Shown in pieces: positions 1 to 9,360 of a stretch of 64,000 nt of DNA; within the stretch, counting starts at the first letter, position 1, and each line of letters begins with the position of its first letter. A program made the position numbers and the translations under genes. The notes under the pieces are model-generated. The model saw only the letters and a program-made list of their open reading frames with translations, had not been told where the DNA came from and searched no databases. The DNA is from Discostella pseudostelligera (Eukaryota; Bacillariophyta; Thalassiosirophyceae; Thalassiosirales; Thalassiosiraceae), in assembly GCA_036940085.1 (NCBI GenBank), contig JALLBK010000059.1:1-64000 (forward strand), written 5' to 3'.

Positions 1-60
1 CAGCAGGAGCAGCAGGAGCAGCAGGAGCAGCAGGAGCAGCAGGAGCAGGAGCAGGAGCAT
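1..60. repeat. CAG/GAG trinucleotide repeat at window edge
   Basis: Units of CAGCAGGAG repeat from the first base and decay into GAGCAG near position 57. Read in frame 1 the tract encodes Gln/Glu and runs to H-Y-K and a TGA stop at 67-69, so it could be the Q/E-rich C-terminus of a protein beginning outside the window. It may equally be a noncoding microsatellite. The evidence cannot separate the two. Confidence 0.7.
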
Positions 61-69
61 TACAAATGA

Positions 70-972
70 TGCTTCTGTGTATGATGAATGATAATAGACA
101 GTGGTGCTGAGTGACTGAGTGAAAATGCTGCCAACATCCTCCTCCATGCTGTAAGCAACACACAGACATAATGTCACATTTTTGGCAGGCAGAAATGTTG
201 TAGTACTGGTGCTAACACAGAATATGGAGAGGAGGATCAGGATAATGCTGACAATGAGGTTACTAAGGTCTAAGGTTCTTGGTTCTTGGCAAGATGGTGT
301 AGAGCCGGAAGAGGAAGCAGAGTGGGCAGTCAGCAGCCATCATAAGCACCAGCCAGGTGGAAGGCGGACACAAATGAGGACAACAAGCAGTATCAGGAGC
401 AGGAGTATGGCTGCCAAGGAGCATGAAACTGAGTAGTACTGAGACCCTCTCTGAGAATGACAATGATGCTGTAGATACAAGGAACAAGGAAGCTGAGTTG
501 ATCAGAGATATGGCAGGAGAATGATGACTCGACTCCACGAATTTACACGTGGCACTTGCCTGCCCCCACGTGGCAGCCTCGGGCTTTCATGTTGTCATGT
601 CGTACATTGCTGTCATGTGTCATGCAGGAATCCTGCCGAAACATGATACTGATGAACCCAGAGTCGAGCGAGGACATTTGCCCAGTTGTTCGTCGACAGC
701 CAGTAATCATGGCAGGTATCTACATTTCGAAACAGATTAAGAAAGCCAACAACAATCTAATGGTATTTATAGTGATCTAATTTCTCGAGAGCTGTTGGAA
801 TGGTTTGCCTTTTTGATGATCTCTCCTCCACCCACCCACCTGATGACGTTCGTCTTTGACGACCACGCAGGAATGCATCCTTTTCATCGATGCCTTGACA
901 TTGGGGTGAGGCCTTCCAAAGCTGGCATAAATTAGGGGAAGGGTCCTCGGCGAGAACATTGATGAGTCCAAC
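70..972. other. intergenic, no supported gene
   Basis: Short overlapping ORFs occur on both strands but none has a recognisable domain or compatible splice sites. The stretch 80-520 is rich in GA/CA purine runs. A stop (TAA at 930-932) lies in frame upstream of the next gene's ATG, which fixes the left limit of that ORF unless it has an upstream exon. Confidence 0.5.
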
Positions 973-1833
973 ATGGTGGCTGAACTCATTGATCGATTCC
1001 GAGCATTGCAAGTCCTTGAATCCACGACGTATGACTTGACCAATTACACGTCGGCTTTCACTCCAGATCAACGTCAATATGAAAAATCCGAGCTCGACAA
1101 CGACAAAAGGTTGTGGTGGAACGGTGTTTGTTGTTGCATGTATGAATTCGTCGACACTCATCTGCTAGATCGAGAGTTGGTGTACATTGCATTGAATTAC
1201 ATGATACATTTCCTCAAAAGGAACCCGTCAATCTACCACTCCTCCCGCACATACTATATGATTGGAATAACGTCCATATACATGGCGAACAAGATTCATC
1301 GCAAAGATGGTAAAGGATTCGCTGTGGTATTCTTCGTCGATCTCTCCGAAGAATTGTTCACCGAGGATGAAATTATGAACATGGAGGTGCGCATGCTAAA
1401 TTCACTTCAGTGGCGTATGCATCCTCCTACCCCTCAATCTTACGTGGATTTGCTCATCATTATACTCCATCGCGATGCGTGCTCGCCTTTCACTCGACGT
1501 GCATTCTTTGAACGGATCAATTTTTTGCTTGAGTTGAGCACCACGTTGGAATTCTTCAGAGAAAGGAAGCCTTCCAGTATAGCCGTCGCGGCGTTCATCG
1601 AAGTGATGGAGCATGAAGAGACGCCGAACGTTCCAAAGCAGTCATTCCGCACACATTTTAAGCTCTACGTTCGTTCAATTGCAGGTATCGATAGTGACTC
1701 AATCGACGTAGTTGAGTGTCGGGATGCAATGAAAGTCGTTCACAAGTTTGCGCTGCGTCACACTCGGGACAAGAGGATGAAAGAAAAGGAACGAATCGGA
1801 TCTCCCGTTGCATCTCATACATTTTGTCTATGA
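973..1833 (+). CDS. diatom-specific cyclin (cyclin-box protein)
   Basis: A 286-residue single-exon protein with an N-terminal cyclin fold at roughly residues 45-175. Landmarks are the WWNGVCCCMYEFVDTHLLDRE helix-1 region, the ALNYMIHFL segment, and the IYMANKIH segment, which corresponds to the conserved LAAKY-type helix of cyclins. The pattern is that of the large diatom-specific cyclin families, thought to link cell-cycle progression to environmental signals; the CDK partner is unknown. No destruction box is obvious. The start is the first ATG after an in-frame stop. The C-terminal second fold is weakly conserved, as usual for this group. A second gene of the same type lies at 24687-25823. 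The cyclin call is firm, the specific role is not known. Confidence 0.85.
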   Translation: MVAELIDRFRALQVLESTTYDLTNYTSAFTPDQRQYEKSELDNDKRLWWNGVCCCMYEFVDTHLLDRELVYIALNYMIHFLKRNPSIYHSSRTYYMIGITSIYMANKIHRKDGKGFAVVFFVDLSEELFTEDEIMNMEVRMLNSLQWRMHPPTPQSYVDLLIIILHRDACSPFTRRAFFERINFLLELSTTLEFFRERKPSSIAVAAFIEVMEHEETPNVPKQSFRTHFKLYVRSIAGIDSDSIDVVECRDAMKVVHKFALRHTRDKRMKEKERIGSPVASHTFCL

Positions 1834-1871
1834 ATGAGTGGTTGTTTGCGTGGTTTGTCCCTGGGGAGGTT

Positions 1872-2525
1872 TCATGGTTGAGCTGACACTCTCCCGCGAA
1901 TTACAATGTGGACATGATCTATTACAGGGAGACTCTGCAACTGAGGTGGATTTTCCCAATGTAAAAATAACTCGGGATCGCTAACAGCTTGATCCAACAT
2001 GTCACTCCTCCCAATAATTTTTTCCGCCTCGTTAAATCCCTCAGATTGGAATTCATTCCAGATGGTAATCTTGGCGCATTTGATTTCATCGTGAGTTACA
2101 CGTCCTCCCAACTTCCAAAGAACCCAATGTTGAATTCCGGGTGCAAAATAGTACGGAAAGTCATTAAGGCATAACCTGAGTTGAGAATTGCATGCTACCT
2201 CCATTTCATGTGACTGTTGCGGATGCTCCGGTGGCGACGACTTCACTGATCTTTTCAGCCTTTTGTTTGTGCCGTCACTTTCAACTTGGACATCTACCCA
2301 AACCCACTGAAATCCAAACTTGGTACATAACAAATAATCATAAATCGATTCCCATTCATTCTTGTTGTCTTCTCTCCATCTTTGATATGTCCTCGACTGT
2401 TCTTCGCTTCGCGCAAGTTTGGCTAGGTCGTCGACGCTTGACGACATAATGATGGATTTTAGTTCCGACCATGAGATAGTGGTCCGACGCAGTCGATTCA
2501 TCGTAACGTAATCGTTCTCCGACAT
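1872..2525 (-). CDS. DUF3605 family protein
   Basis: The protein is about 217 residues from the first ATG at 2525; the open frame extends to 2597 without another ATG. Recognisable family landmarks are an N-terminal W-x-E-L-K followed by LAKLARSEEQ, then a Y-x-x-W segment, CLNDFPYYFAPGIQHWVLWK in the centre, and a C-terminal LHWENPP...SLP...HVHIV. These match the DUF3605 proteins of fungi and algae, some of which are named N-acetylglucosamine-induced protein 1. Catalytic function is unknown and I do not assign one. It is transcribed away from the acyl-AMP ligase gene, sharing about 350 bp of upstream DNA. Confidence 0.75.
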   Translation of the reverse strand: MSENDYVTMNRLRRTTISWSELKSIIMSSSVDDLAKLARSEEQSRTYQRWREDNKNEWESIYDYLLCTKFGFQWVWVDVQVESDGTNKRLKRSVKSSPPEHPQQSHEMEVACNSQLRLCLNDFPYYFAPGIQHWVLWKLGGRVTHDEIKCAKITIWNEFQSEGFNEAEKIIGRSDMLDQAVSDPELFLHWENPPQLQSLPVIDHVHIVIRGRVSAQP

Positions 2526-2876
2526 GGCCTCTCTATAGTGATCTTTCACAACGTCGCTCAGGTGATTGCTGATGCGGTACGGTGAGCGGAAGTGCACCCC
2601 ATGTTACCCATGCTACTATCCGCGAAGCCACGAAGCACGAAGCCAAGGCCGCCGAAGCCGAAGGCCGCCATGGAATGGAATGTGCTGAAGCTTTCTTGGT
2701 TTCTCAAATCAAACCTCAAACTCACCTCATTCAACTTACCAGTCAAAGCATCGACTTCGACGGGCCAAAGCCAATATCGGGGAGAGCAACTAGCAATTCA
2801 TCTCCCACTTCAAAATGCATCAAATAGAGGCTGCCGTCACCGTCACTTCATTGTAGGCTTGCATTCCAAAGCACCA

Positions 2877-5357
2877 ATGAGCGCTCCCAATCCCGACGTC
2901 GGCGTCGGCGTCGGCGTCGGCGTCGGTGCACCCGAAATATGGGTTTCAGTTCTGACAAAACTTCGTCAACACGCGGATGCCACACCTGAAAAGAATGCTA
3001 TATCATTCCTTCAAACAAGTGGAAACCAACCACCTACAATTTCTTCGACATTAACGTATCAAACATTGAATTGTGCAGTAGAATATCTAGCCCATCGTTT
3101 GTTACCTCCCGGACTTGAGAAGAATGGTCTTGTTCCCATCCCAAAAGATCAACCGCCCATTGCAAGGGGAGATAGAATTCTATTGGTCTATCCTCCCTGT
3201 TCACCGCATTTTAGCTTGGCTTTCTTGGCTTGTATCCGTGCTGGTCTCGTTGCCGTGCCGGTCTATCCACCCCATCCCGATCGTAAGGACAGTATATCTG
3301 CATTTGTGGGCATTGCACGTGGATGCGGGGCACGTGTGGCATTGACGAATGGAGAGTACGCTCAGGCGAAACGATTGGGTAATATAAAGAGTTCCTTTCT
3401 ATCAAAAATCAGAACAACTAAAAGCAGGGAGAAAGGAGGAGGAGGTGGTGGAGAACACGACGTGCTGACATGGCCGGAAGAATTGATTTGGGTCGTCACC
3501 GACAAGGAACCATTACACAATCCTCCTGCGCTCAACTCGTTTCCAAAGGTTGGATCAAATCCAGAACCAGACGAGATTGCATTCATACAATACACCTCCG
3601 GATCAACCTCGGCTCCGAAAGGTGTCACATTGACACATTCGAACCTCGCGCACAATCTGTACATAATCACCAACGAATTGAAAGCGTCATCCGAAACCAC
3701 AGTAGTTTCCTGGCTTCCACAATACCATGACATGGGACTTATTGGCTCACTTATTGGCACCATATATTGTGGAGGAACTGGGTATTACATGTCACCCATC
3801 GCCTTCTTGCAGCGTCCGATGGGATGGCTCGAGGCCGTGTCTGAATATCGTGGTACGCATCTGCAGGCGCCAAACTTTGCATTCGGTCTGACGGCACGAA
3901 AGTTTAATCCGACGGAGTATTTTTATAGACTGGGCAATGAAAAGGCGATTGGACAAAGGCTCAAACCATTGGATTTGAGCTGTGTAAAGCACGTGGTGAA
4001 TGGAGCCGAACCTGTTACGGAAAAATCGATCGAGGCCTTTCACACTGCTTTTACTAGGTTTGGTCTCCCCAGCGACGTCATTTTTCCAACATATGGATTG
4101 GCGGAACATACTGTATTTGTGTGTTCTGGAGGGAAGGGCAAACTATCTGTTCGGAAGAAGGATTTGGAAGAGGACAATAAGGTTGTTGTTGTGGAAACTA
4201 AGAGTCAGGACACTGTTCAATTCATTGGTTGTGGGTTTCCATCACGACAAAATGTCGATGTACGTATTGTTGATCCTGTACAGCGAACAAGCTTGCCAGA
4301 TGGCAGGGTCGGGGAGATTTGGATCAATTCGCCTTCCAAGGCTATCGGATACTTTGGCAAAAATACAGCAGAGACCGATTCCGAATATCATGCATTGTTG
4401 GAAGACATGAAAGACGATTCAATGAAATGTGGAGGTTACCTTCGATCTGGTGATCTTGGATTTTTGCACAAGGAACAATTGTACATTTGTGGACGCATAA
4501 AAGATTTAATCATTGCAAGTGGGAGAAATCATTACCCGCAGGATATCGAGGCGACAGCCGAAGATGTTGCATCGGAATACGTGAGACCTGGATGCTCTGC
4601 TGCATTTTCAACTGGTGAGAAGTCTGATGCAAACGGAGAGTATGAAGAAGTAGTTTTGGCAATGGAGCTCAAAGAAACCCTCCCTTCAGCAAACAAATAC
4701 GAAATGATCTCCGATCTTGTTCGGGCTGAGATATTCAAAGAACATTCCTTCTCGCTTTCATGCATTGTTTTGGCCAAGCAAAAGACTATGCCAAAAACCA
4801 CTAGTGGAAAGATACAGAGATCGAAAGCTCGACTTGAATTCATTGGAAACACATTGCATGAGGTATACCGGAAAGATTATTCAACTCTTGATACTGTAGA
4901 CTCTGGACACATTGACAAAGATGAGGAAGGTCAATCGAAGTCACCGCACAAAATAGATACCAACGAGGGAAAGTTGCCCACACCGATACCTGGAGAAAGA
5001 TTGACCTCGGCAGAACTACGAGCTCTTGATCGACCTGCAATTAGAAATATGTTGCTCGAATCAATCTCTAAATTGGCCAACATTGACAAATCTTCAATTA
5101 GGGATGAAGCTCCACTGACTTCCTACATGGACTCTGTCACGCTCGCGCAATTGAAGGGTTTGCTTGAGAGCCGATATGCAGTGTCAACTATGTCTGATGC
5201 ATACTTGTTTAGTGATACAACATCATTGAAGAAGCTTGTCGAGGTGGTGAAGGCTGGCGTCGCAAAGGATGATACAAGAGAAGGTGGAAGTGGCCAAGGA
5301 ACCAGCGCAGGTAGAGGTGGAGGAACTCCAGGATGCTGTGGATGCATAGTGATGTAA
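2877..5357 (+). CDS. fatty-acyl-AMP ligase with C-terminal carrier domain and CaaX box
   Basis: An 826-residue adenylate-forming enzyme. Motifs in order: P-loop YTSGSTSAPKG (from residue 239), WLPQYHDMGLIG, the FAAL-type run of PIAFLQRP and APNFAF, YGLAEHT (about 406), YLRSGDLG (about 522), and TTSGKIQRSK (about 642). Residues 725-800 resemble an acyl carrier domain with MDSVTLAQL, placing the putative phosphopantetheine serine at 753. Family knowledge: FAALs activate fatty acids as acyl-adenylates and load them onto carrier domains for lipid or polyketide assembly. The protein ends C-C-G-C-I-V-M: Cys823-Ile-Val-Met fits a CaaX prenylation signal and the two upstream cysteines could be acylated, suggesting a membrane-tethered enzyme. 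The frame is open upstream with another ATG at 2601. I prefer 2877 because homology begins just after it. Confidence 0.85.
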   Translation: MSAPNPDVGVGVGVGVGAPEIWVSVLTKLRQHADATPEKNAISFLQTSGNQPPTISSTLTYQTLNCAVEYLAHRLLPPGLEKNGLVPIPKDQPPIARGDRILLVYPPCSPHFSLAFLACIRAGLVAVPVYPPHPDRKDSISAFVGIARGCGARVALTNGEYAQAKRLGNIKSSFLSKIRTTKSREKGGGGGGEHDVLTWPEELIWVVTDKEPLHNPPALNSFPKVGSNPEPDEIAFIQYTSGSTSAPKGVTLTHSNLAHNLYIITNELKASSETTVVSWLPQYHDMGLIGSLIGTIYCGGTGYYMSPIAFLQRPMGWLEAVSEYRGTHLQAPNFAFGLTARKFNPTEYFYRLGNEKAIGQRLKPLDLSCVKHVVNGAEPVTEKSIEAFHTAFTRFGLPSDVIFPTYGLAEHTVFVCSGGKGKLSVRKKDLEEDNKVVVVETKSQDTVQFIGCGFPSRQNVDVRIVDPVQRTSLPDGRVGEIWINSPSKAIGYFGKNTAETDSEYHALLEDMKDDSMKCGGYLRSGDLGFLHKEQLYICGRIKDLIIASGRNHYPQDIEATAEDVASEYVRPGCSAAFSTGEKSDANGEYEEVVLAMELKETLPSANKYEMISDLVRAEIFKEHSFSLSCIVLAKQKTMPKTTSGKIQRSKARLEFIGNTLHEVYRKDYSTLDTVDSGHIDKDEEGQSKSPHKIDTNEGKLPTPIPGERLTSAELRALDRPAIRNMLLESISKLANIDKSSIRDEAPLTSYMDSVTLAQLKGLLESRYAVSTMSDAYLFSDTTSLKKLVEVVKAGVAKDDTREGGSGQGTSAGRGGGTPGCCGCIVM
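2898..2927 (+). repeat. GTCGGC hexamer repeat within coding sequence
   Basis: Five tandem GTCGGC/T units encode an alternating Val-Gly stretch at residues 8-17 of the acyl-AMP ligase, immediately before its catalytic region. Hexamer slippage would change length without breaking the frame. Confidence 0.85.
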
Positions 5358-5766
5358 GATGAAATATCGATCCATTGTAAAGTATTACTCCTAGTATTTA
5401 CTCCATGGGAGCAATACAAAATGCCGACGCGCTGTTGGATTGACTTTTGCTTTGCATGCTTCAGTACTTATGATGGATGCTTGCACTTGCATGTTGCATG
5501 GTACAATATCCTACAATATCATCTACGATTGCCATGGCGCTCCGTGGCGGATGGAGCGAGGGTGGAGACCTCGCGCACGCCATTTAAAATTTCTGGCGGG
5601 AAATTATGTACTAATTCCTACTCATGTGACAATGATGGTGCATCTCCACGTGGCTTTCGGTGGATGGACCTTTGCGATTGCGATGCCATCGTCATCGGCT
5701 CAACACTCAACATTCAACACTTCACTATCAACTGCTTTGAGTGGAACATTGATATTGATACCGACG
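5358..5766. promoter_or_regulatory. TyrA promoter region with TGGCGGGAA motif
   Basis: Intergenic DNA between two co-directional genes. TGGCGGGAA occurs at 5594-5602, 165 bp before the chosen ATG, and matches the motif seen in many other promoters of this window. An open frame runs back to 5440 but its translation has no signal character, so I treat it as untranslated. Confidence 0.5.
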
Positions 5767-7265
5767 ATGAGGCACCACCTCAAGCTTTTCATCGTAAACG
5801 TTAGCCTGCTACTGTGCACGGGCTTCTTTTTGCCATCAGAATCTTCTATGACACCGCTGAATAACATGCCGAACGCTGCTCAATCCGCCAGCGAGGGCAA
5901 CCCAAGTGAAATACCAAACGCCGGCGAGCTCGAACGGCTGAAGGAAGAAGAAGCCAGGCTGGCCACAATGCTCGCCTCGGTACGTCAGCAGAAATTATCC
6001 GTCCTCCGATCTCGTCCGCTCACCGTTGGCATTGTTGGCTTTGGAAGATTTGGCCAATTCGTCGGGAAAACTTTCACCAAATATGCCAACGTCATTGGTA
6101 CGTCTAGGAGTGACTACACGAAAATAGCAAGTGATATGGGCGCGAAATATATACCACTCTCCGATCTGGAATCATTTGTTATGGAAGATGACTTAGATGT
6201 CATTGTCATAGCTGTTTCAATCGTTAGTTTCGAGGATACGGTGAAAGATTTGGTGCCTCATTTGAAGAGAAGAATCAAAGCCAAAGGGGCTGGCTCATGT
6301 CCGCTCATTGTTGATGTATTAAGTGTGAAAGAACATGCTCGAAAAGTCTTTTTGGACCACCTCCCGGTCGAATGTGATATTCTATGCACACACCCCATGT
6401 TTGGGCCAGACTCTGCTAAGCATGGATGGCAGGGTCAAACATTTGTGTACGAAAGGACTAGGGTTGACAAGGTTTTGATTGATCCTTCATCAGACAGATC
6501 ATTCCGTCATCGATCAAGCCAGCAAGATAACTCTGATTCTGAAAGTGAATTTATCGATGAGAGTGGTAAGTCTCATTCCCTTCATGAGAACTCTGAAGCT
6601 CATATTGAAGGGATGGACCGGATGGAAAGGTTTCTGAGGTGAGTTACTGCATGCACGGTACATTGATAACTGCAATGATCGTATATAATCTTGAGCTAAT
6701 TCTCGCATCCATTGCATTGAAAGCATCTGGGAAGAAGAGGGTTGCAACATGGTGTCTATGTCGTGTAGTGAGCATGATGGATTCACAGCCAATAGTCAAT
6801 TCATCACACATTTGATGGGACGCATACTTGGTGCGCAGGGTCTCAAGGCAACTCCAGTGAGATATTAGATGTGATTTGTTACTATCTTGCTTTATTTTCT
6901 ATTCGTATCTTATGATGTCACTCCTTGATTCCATCTCGCGCATAGATTGATACCAAGGGATTCCAAAACGTGTTGAAATTAATCGAAACAACCAACGCGG
7001 ATAGCTTTGATTTATTCTACGGTACGTTTCGACGCTCTATGCCAAAGATTTAATCGTCCGATGATTGTTCTGATCTTTCGCTGATGTTGTCAATGCCTCG
7101 TTTCACGTGGTAACGATAGGGTTGTACAAGTTCAATCGAAACTCAATGGATTGTATTGTAAAGCTGAAAGAGGCAATGGACGATGTGGTGGGCAAGCTGT
7201 TGGAGGAAGAGGAAAGCGACGCCGAGATGGAGTTGAAGAAGTCTTGTAATACTCAAAAACGCTAA
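5767..7265 (+). CDS. arogenate dehydrogenase (TyrA), plastid-targeted
   Basis: Four exons (5767-6638, 6724-6856, 6946-7021, 7120-7265) join in frame to 408 residues. The Rossmann motif VGIVGFGRFGQFVG, CTHPMFGPDSAKHGWQG, SCSEHD...SQFITHLMGR, ATPIDTKGF and SFDLFYGLYKFN follow plant-type arogenate dehydrogenases, which oxidatively decarboxylate arogenate to tyrosine in plastids. The N-terminus MRHHLKLFIVNVSLLLCTGF is a signal peptide with Phe at the predicted cleavage point, the bipartite plastid signal of diatoms. An acidic, serine-rich insert of about 45 residues precedes MERFLSIWEEEGC and is absent from plant enzymes as I know them. Substrate preference (arogenate rather than prephenate) is inferred from similarity. 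Confidence 0.88.
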
Positions 7266-7379
7266 TCCAAATTTGCAACTGATTGATATCTATGAACTCC
7301 CGCAGGAGTAGCACCCGACAACACACACTTCGAAGTGCGAAGTGCCAATCATTCACCAACCTTAAAATGGAGAATCAAA

Positions 7380-8201
7380 TCATTCGACTTTTGCTGTCCG
7401 TGTCCAGCTCTGTATATCTTTCCAATGCTCTAACGACTCTTCTCCTAAAGTTTCAAGATCATTCACTCCATTAAATGTAATAATTCCGTGTGATGCACTG
7501 TCAATAACAATGATGGTTGGTATTTCGTGCATCCGGTCGATGTCCAATTCGACCAACTCTCGTTTGGCACATGTTGAGAAATGACGTTTGAGCAGATTTC
7601 GTTGAGACGATTCATACGGCACTGCTATCCAATTTCGATTGCGAATATATCCATTGAATTCATCAATTGTTTTGTCGGAAGAGATGTACACAATGGAGAG
7701 AGTTTTCCTCGTTCCGTCGTGGGTCAAGAGCACGTCATTTTCTCCAAAGGTACTATCCAATAGAAGTGTAACTGGAGTTGACATGGGGCACCATGCTGCT
7801 GCAAAATAGAGTGCAACAAGGTCGCTATTTTGAAGGGCATATGCTAGATCCGAAAATTTTGAGAGTGGAAGGGATGTTTGTACCACATGCCGAGAATCGA
7901 TTATTGGCTTTGAGGAATCCAGATTCTCATCCAGATGATTCCAGTTTGGTGAAGATTGTGCATTATTTGATCCAACGAATATCCACGTGATAAAAATTAT
8001 TATTGACACTGAAAATATGATGATCGCCCAGTTCCATCTACCAAAGTAAGTTTTGCTTTTCGTCGAAGTCGAGAGCGAGAGGCCACTTCTCCGTCGGGGT
8101 CGCGAAGGAGCATCTGATACCATATCTTGATTTGTACTGGGCAAGACGGTCGAAGTGGAGGAACCACTACTAATGCCTCGTCGCTGAATGACACGCGGCA
8201 T
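7380..8201 (-). CDS. membrane-anchored thioredoxin-fold protein with CPMS site
   Basis: A 273-residue protein with a basic Ser-rich N-terminus, one transmembrane segment near residues 55-76 (WAIIIFSVSIIIFITWIFVG), and a thioredoxin/nucleoredoxin-like domain from about residue 110. The domain shows ALYFAAAWCPMSTPVT where nucleoredoxins have WCPPC, and EIPTIIVID, the cis-proline loop. Only the first active-site cysteine remains (C-P-M-S), so it could act by monothiol chemistry or as a binding protein, not as a classical dithiol reductase. Topology is probably type II with the domain on the far side of the membrane. It is convergent with TyrA and divergent from the TMCO1 gene. Confidence 0.75.
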   Translation of the reverse strand: MPRVIQRRGISSGSSTSTVLPSTNQDMVSDAPSRPRRRSGLSLSTSTKSKTYFGRWNWAIIIFSVSIIIFITWIFVGSNNAQSSPNWNHLDENLDSSKPIIDSRHVVQTSLPLSKFSDLAYALQNSDLVALYFAAAWCPMSTPVTLLLDSTFGENDVLLTHDGTRKTLSIVYISSDKTIDEFNGYIRNRNWIAVPYESSQRNLLKRHFSTCAKRELVELDIDRMHEIPTIIVIDSASHGIITFNGVNDLETLGEESLEHWKDIQSWTRTAKVE

Positions 8202-8360
8202 GGCTCCTCAGCTGCTACCGATTATATTTGATATTTGATGGGCACAGTAGGCGGATCGGTGGCGATGAATGACGGCGGACGGCGCGGCTGGCGGCACAAT
8301 TATTCCTTGGCCTTTCTGCCATTTTTGCATCGCCAAATCGCCATTTTCGCCAAATCCTTC

Positions 8361-8369
8361 TTCCCGCCA
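8361..8369. promoter_or_regulatory. TTCCCGCCA motif in divergent promoter
   Basis: An exact TTCCCGCCA lies between the divergent thioredoxin-fold (start 8201) and TMCO1 (start 8497) genes. The rest of this 295-bp gap is pyrimidine-rich toward the TMCO1 start. The motif resembles an E2F site; binding is inference. Confidence 0.5.
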
Positions 8370-8496
8370 TTCTCGTCTCTGCCACTCCACTTTCCGATCT
8401 CGTTGATGCACCAAAAAACCCCCAATCCCCAACCTTCCCCAACCCCAACCTCCCCCAACACATCTCCTCCTTATTATCATCACCGCCTTCAAGACG

Positions 8497-9252
8497 ATGA
8501 CAATCTCCGCAATCAGCAACATCGCACTGGCCATCGGCTTTACCGAACTCTTGGCCTGCATCATCTCCCGTAAACTAATCTTCCAAAGCAAATCCTACAC
8601 GCGAGCGGTCGCCGACTACGAAAAAGCCAAGGCGCGTCGCGACAAGACCATCGCGTCATTGGCAGTGAAACATCCATCGCAACAACCCAAATCACAAAAG
8701 AATGCCGATAGGGATAAGAAGAAATTAGAGTGGGAGAATAAGGAGGTGTCAACTTTGGCAGCAGAGATCGCAAAGCGTCATACCCAAGCAGGCGTTTGTC
8801 AATCGATTGCATTCTTGATATTGTACAGGATTTTGGCGGTCGAATATGCTGGTAATATTGTGGCATTGTTGCCATTCCAACCTTTCAAACTGTTACAGCG
8901 AATGACGTTCCGTGGTTTTACCAACATGACGGTTAGCGAAGTACAGTCACTTTGGATGGAGCAATCGAATGGTGGTAACGGTGGGCCCGACGCAACAATA
9001 CCGGGAGAGATGGGACCAGTACATCCCCATGTCTCGAGTGCATCGCAGGCATGTTCATTGGCATTCATCTATTTTCTTTGTTCGTTCTCAATTAAGGCAA
9101 TAGTTCAGAAGGCATTTGGCACGAAGCCTCCACCGGGTGCCGATGATTATGTTGGGTCAGTCATCGATGCACCACAGGGTCAAAAAATGCTGCAAAATTT
9201 TGGGTTGAATGCGGAGGAAGTCAAGGATGCAAGAAAAGTACTTGGATATTAA
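8497..9252 (+). CDS. TMCO1: TMCO1 homologue (ER Oxa1-superfamily protein)
   Basis: A 251-residue protein with an N-terminal membrane segment (ISNIALAIGFTELLACIIS), a charged coiled coil rich in Lys/Glu at about residues 45-95, a second hydrophobic segment, then VALLPFQPFKLLQ and CSLAFIYFLCSFSIKAIVQK. The last two match KLPFTPLSYIQ and the SFIFLYILCTMSIRQNIQK region of animal TMCO1. Family knowledge: TMCO1 belongs to the Oxa1/EMC3/Get1 superfamily, sits in the ER membrane in a ribosome-associated translocon for multipass proteins, and was also described as a calcium-load-activated channel. About 35 residues rich in Gly/Pro/Ser are inserted before the last membrane segment, making it longer than the animal protein (188 residues). 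Confidence 0.85.
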   Translation: MTISAISNIALAIGFTELLACIISRKLIFQSKSYTRAVADYEKAKARRDKTIASLAVKHPSQQPKSQKNADRDKKKLEWENKEVSTLAAEIAKRHTQAGVCQSIAFLILYRILAVEYAGNIVALLPFQPFKLLQRMTFRGFTNMTVSEVQSLWMEQSNGGNGGPDATIPGEMGPVHPHVSSASQACSLAFIYFLCSFSIKAIVQKAFGTKPPPGADDYVGSVIDAPQGQKMLQNFGLNAEEVKDARKVLGY

Positions 9253-9360
9253 ATTATGGTGGATCAGCATTGCAACAACCGCGCACGAACATTATTCAAT
9301 CACAGTCTTAAAGAGTTAAGGTGGTACGAAGCTAGAGGCGAGAATGATTGTCGATTGTCG

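Noticed and set aside
549..780. Two short plus-strand frames near the left edge
   Set aside because: Overlapping frames in the same DNA with no domain or conserved pattern.
2601..2876. Upstream ATG extension of the acyl-AMP ligase
   Set aside because: The frame is open, but the added 92 residues have no targeting or domain character and would nearly abut the start of the divergent gene (2525).
5440..5766. N-terminal extension of TyrA
   Set aside because: It contains the promoter motif at 5594 and hides the signal peptide, which fits only the start at 5767.
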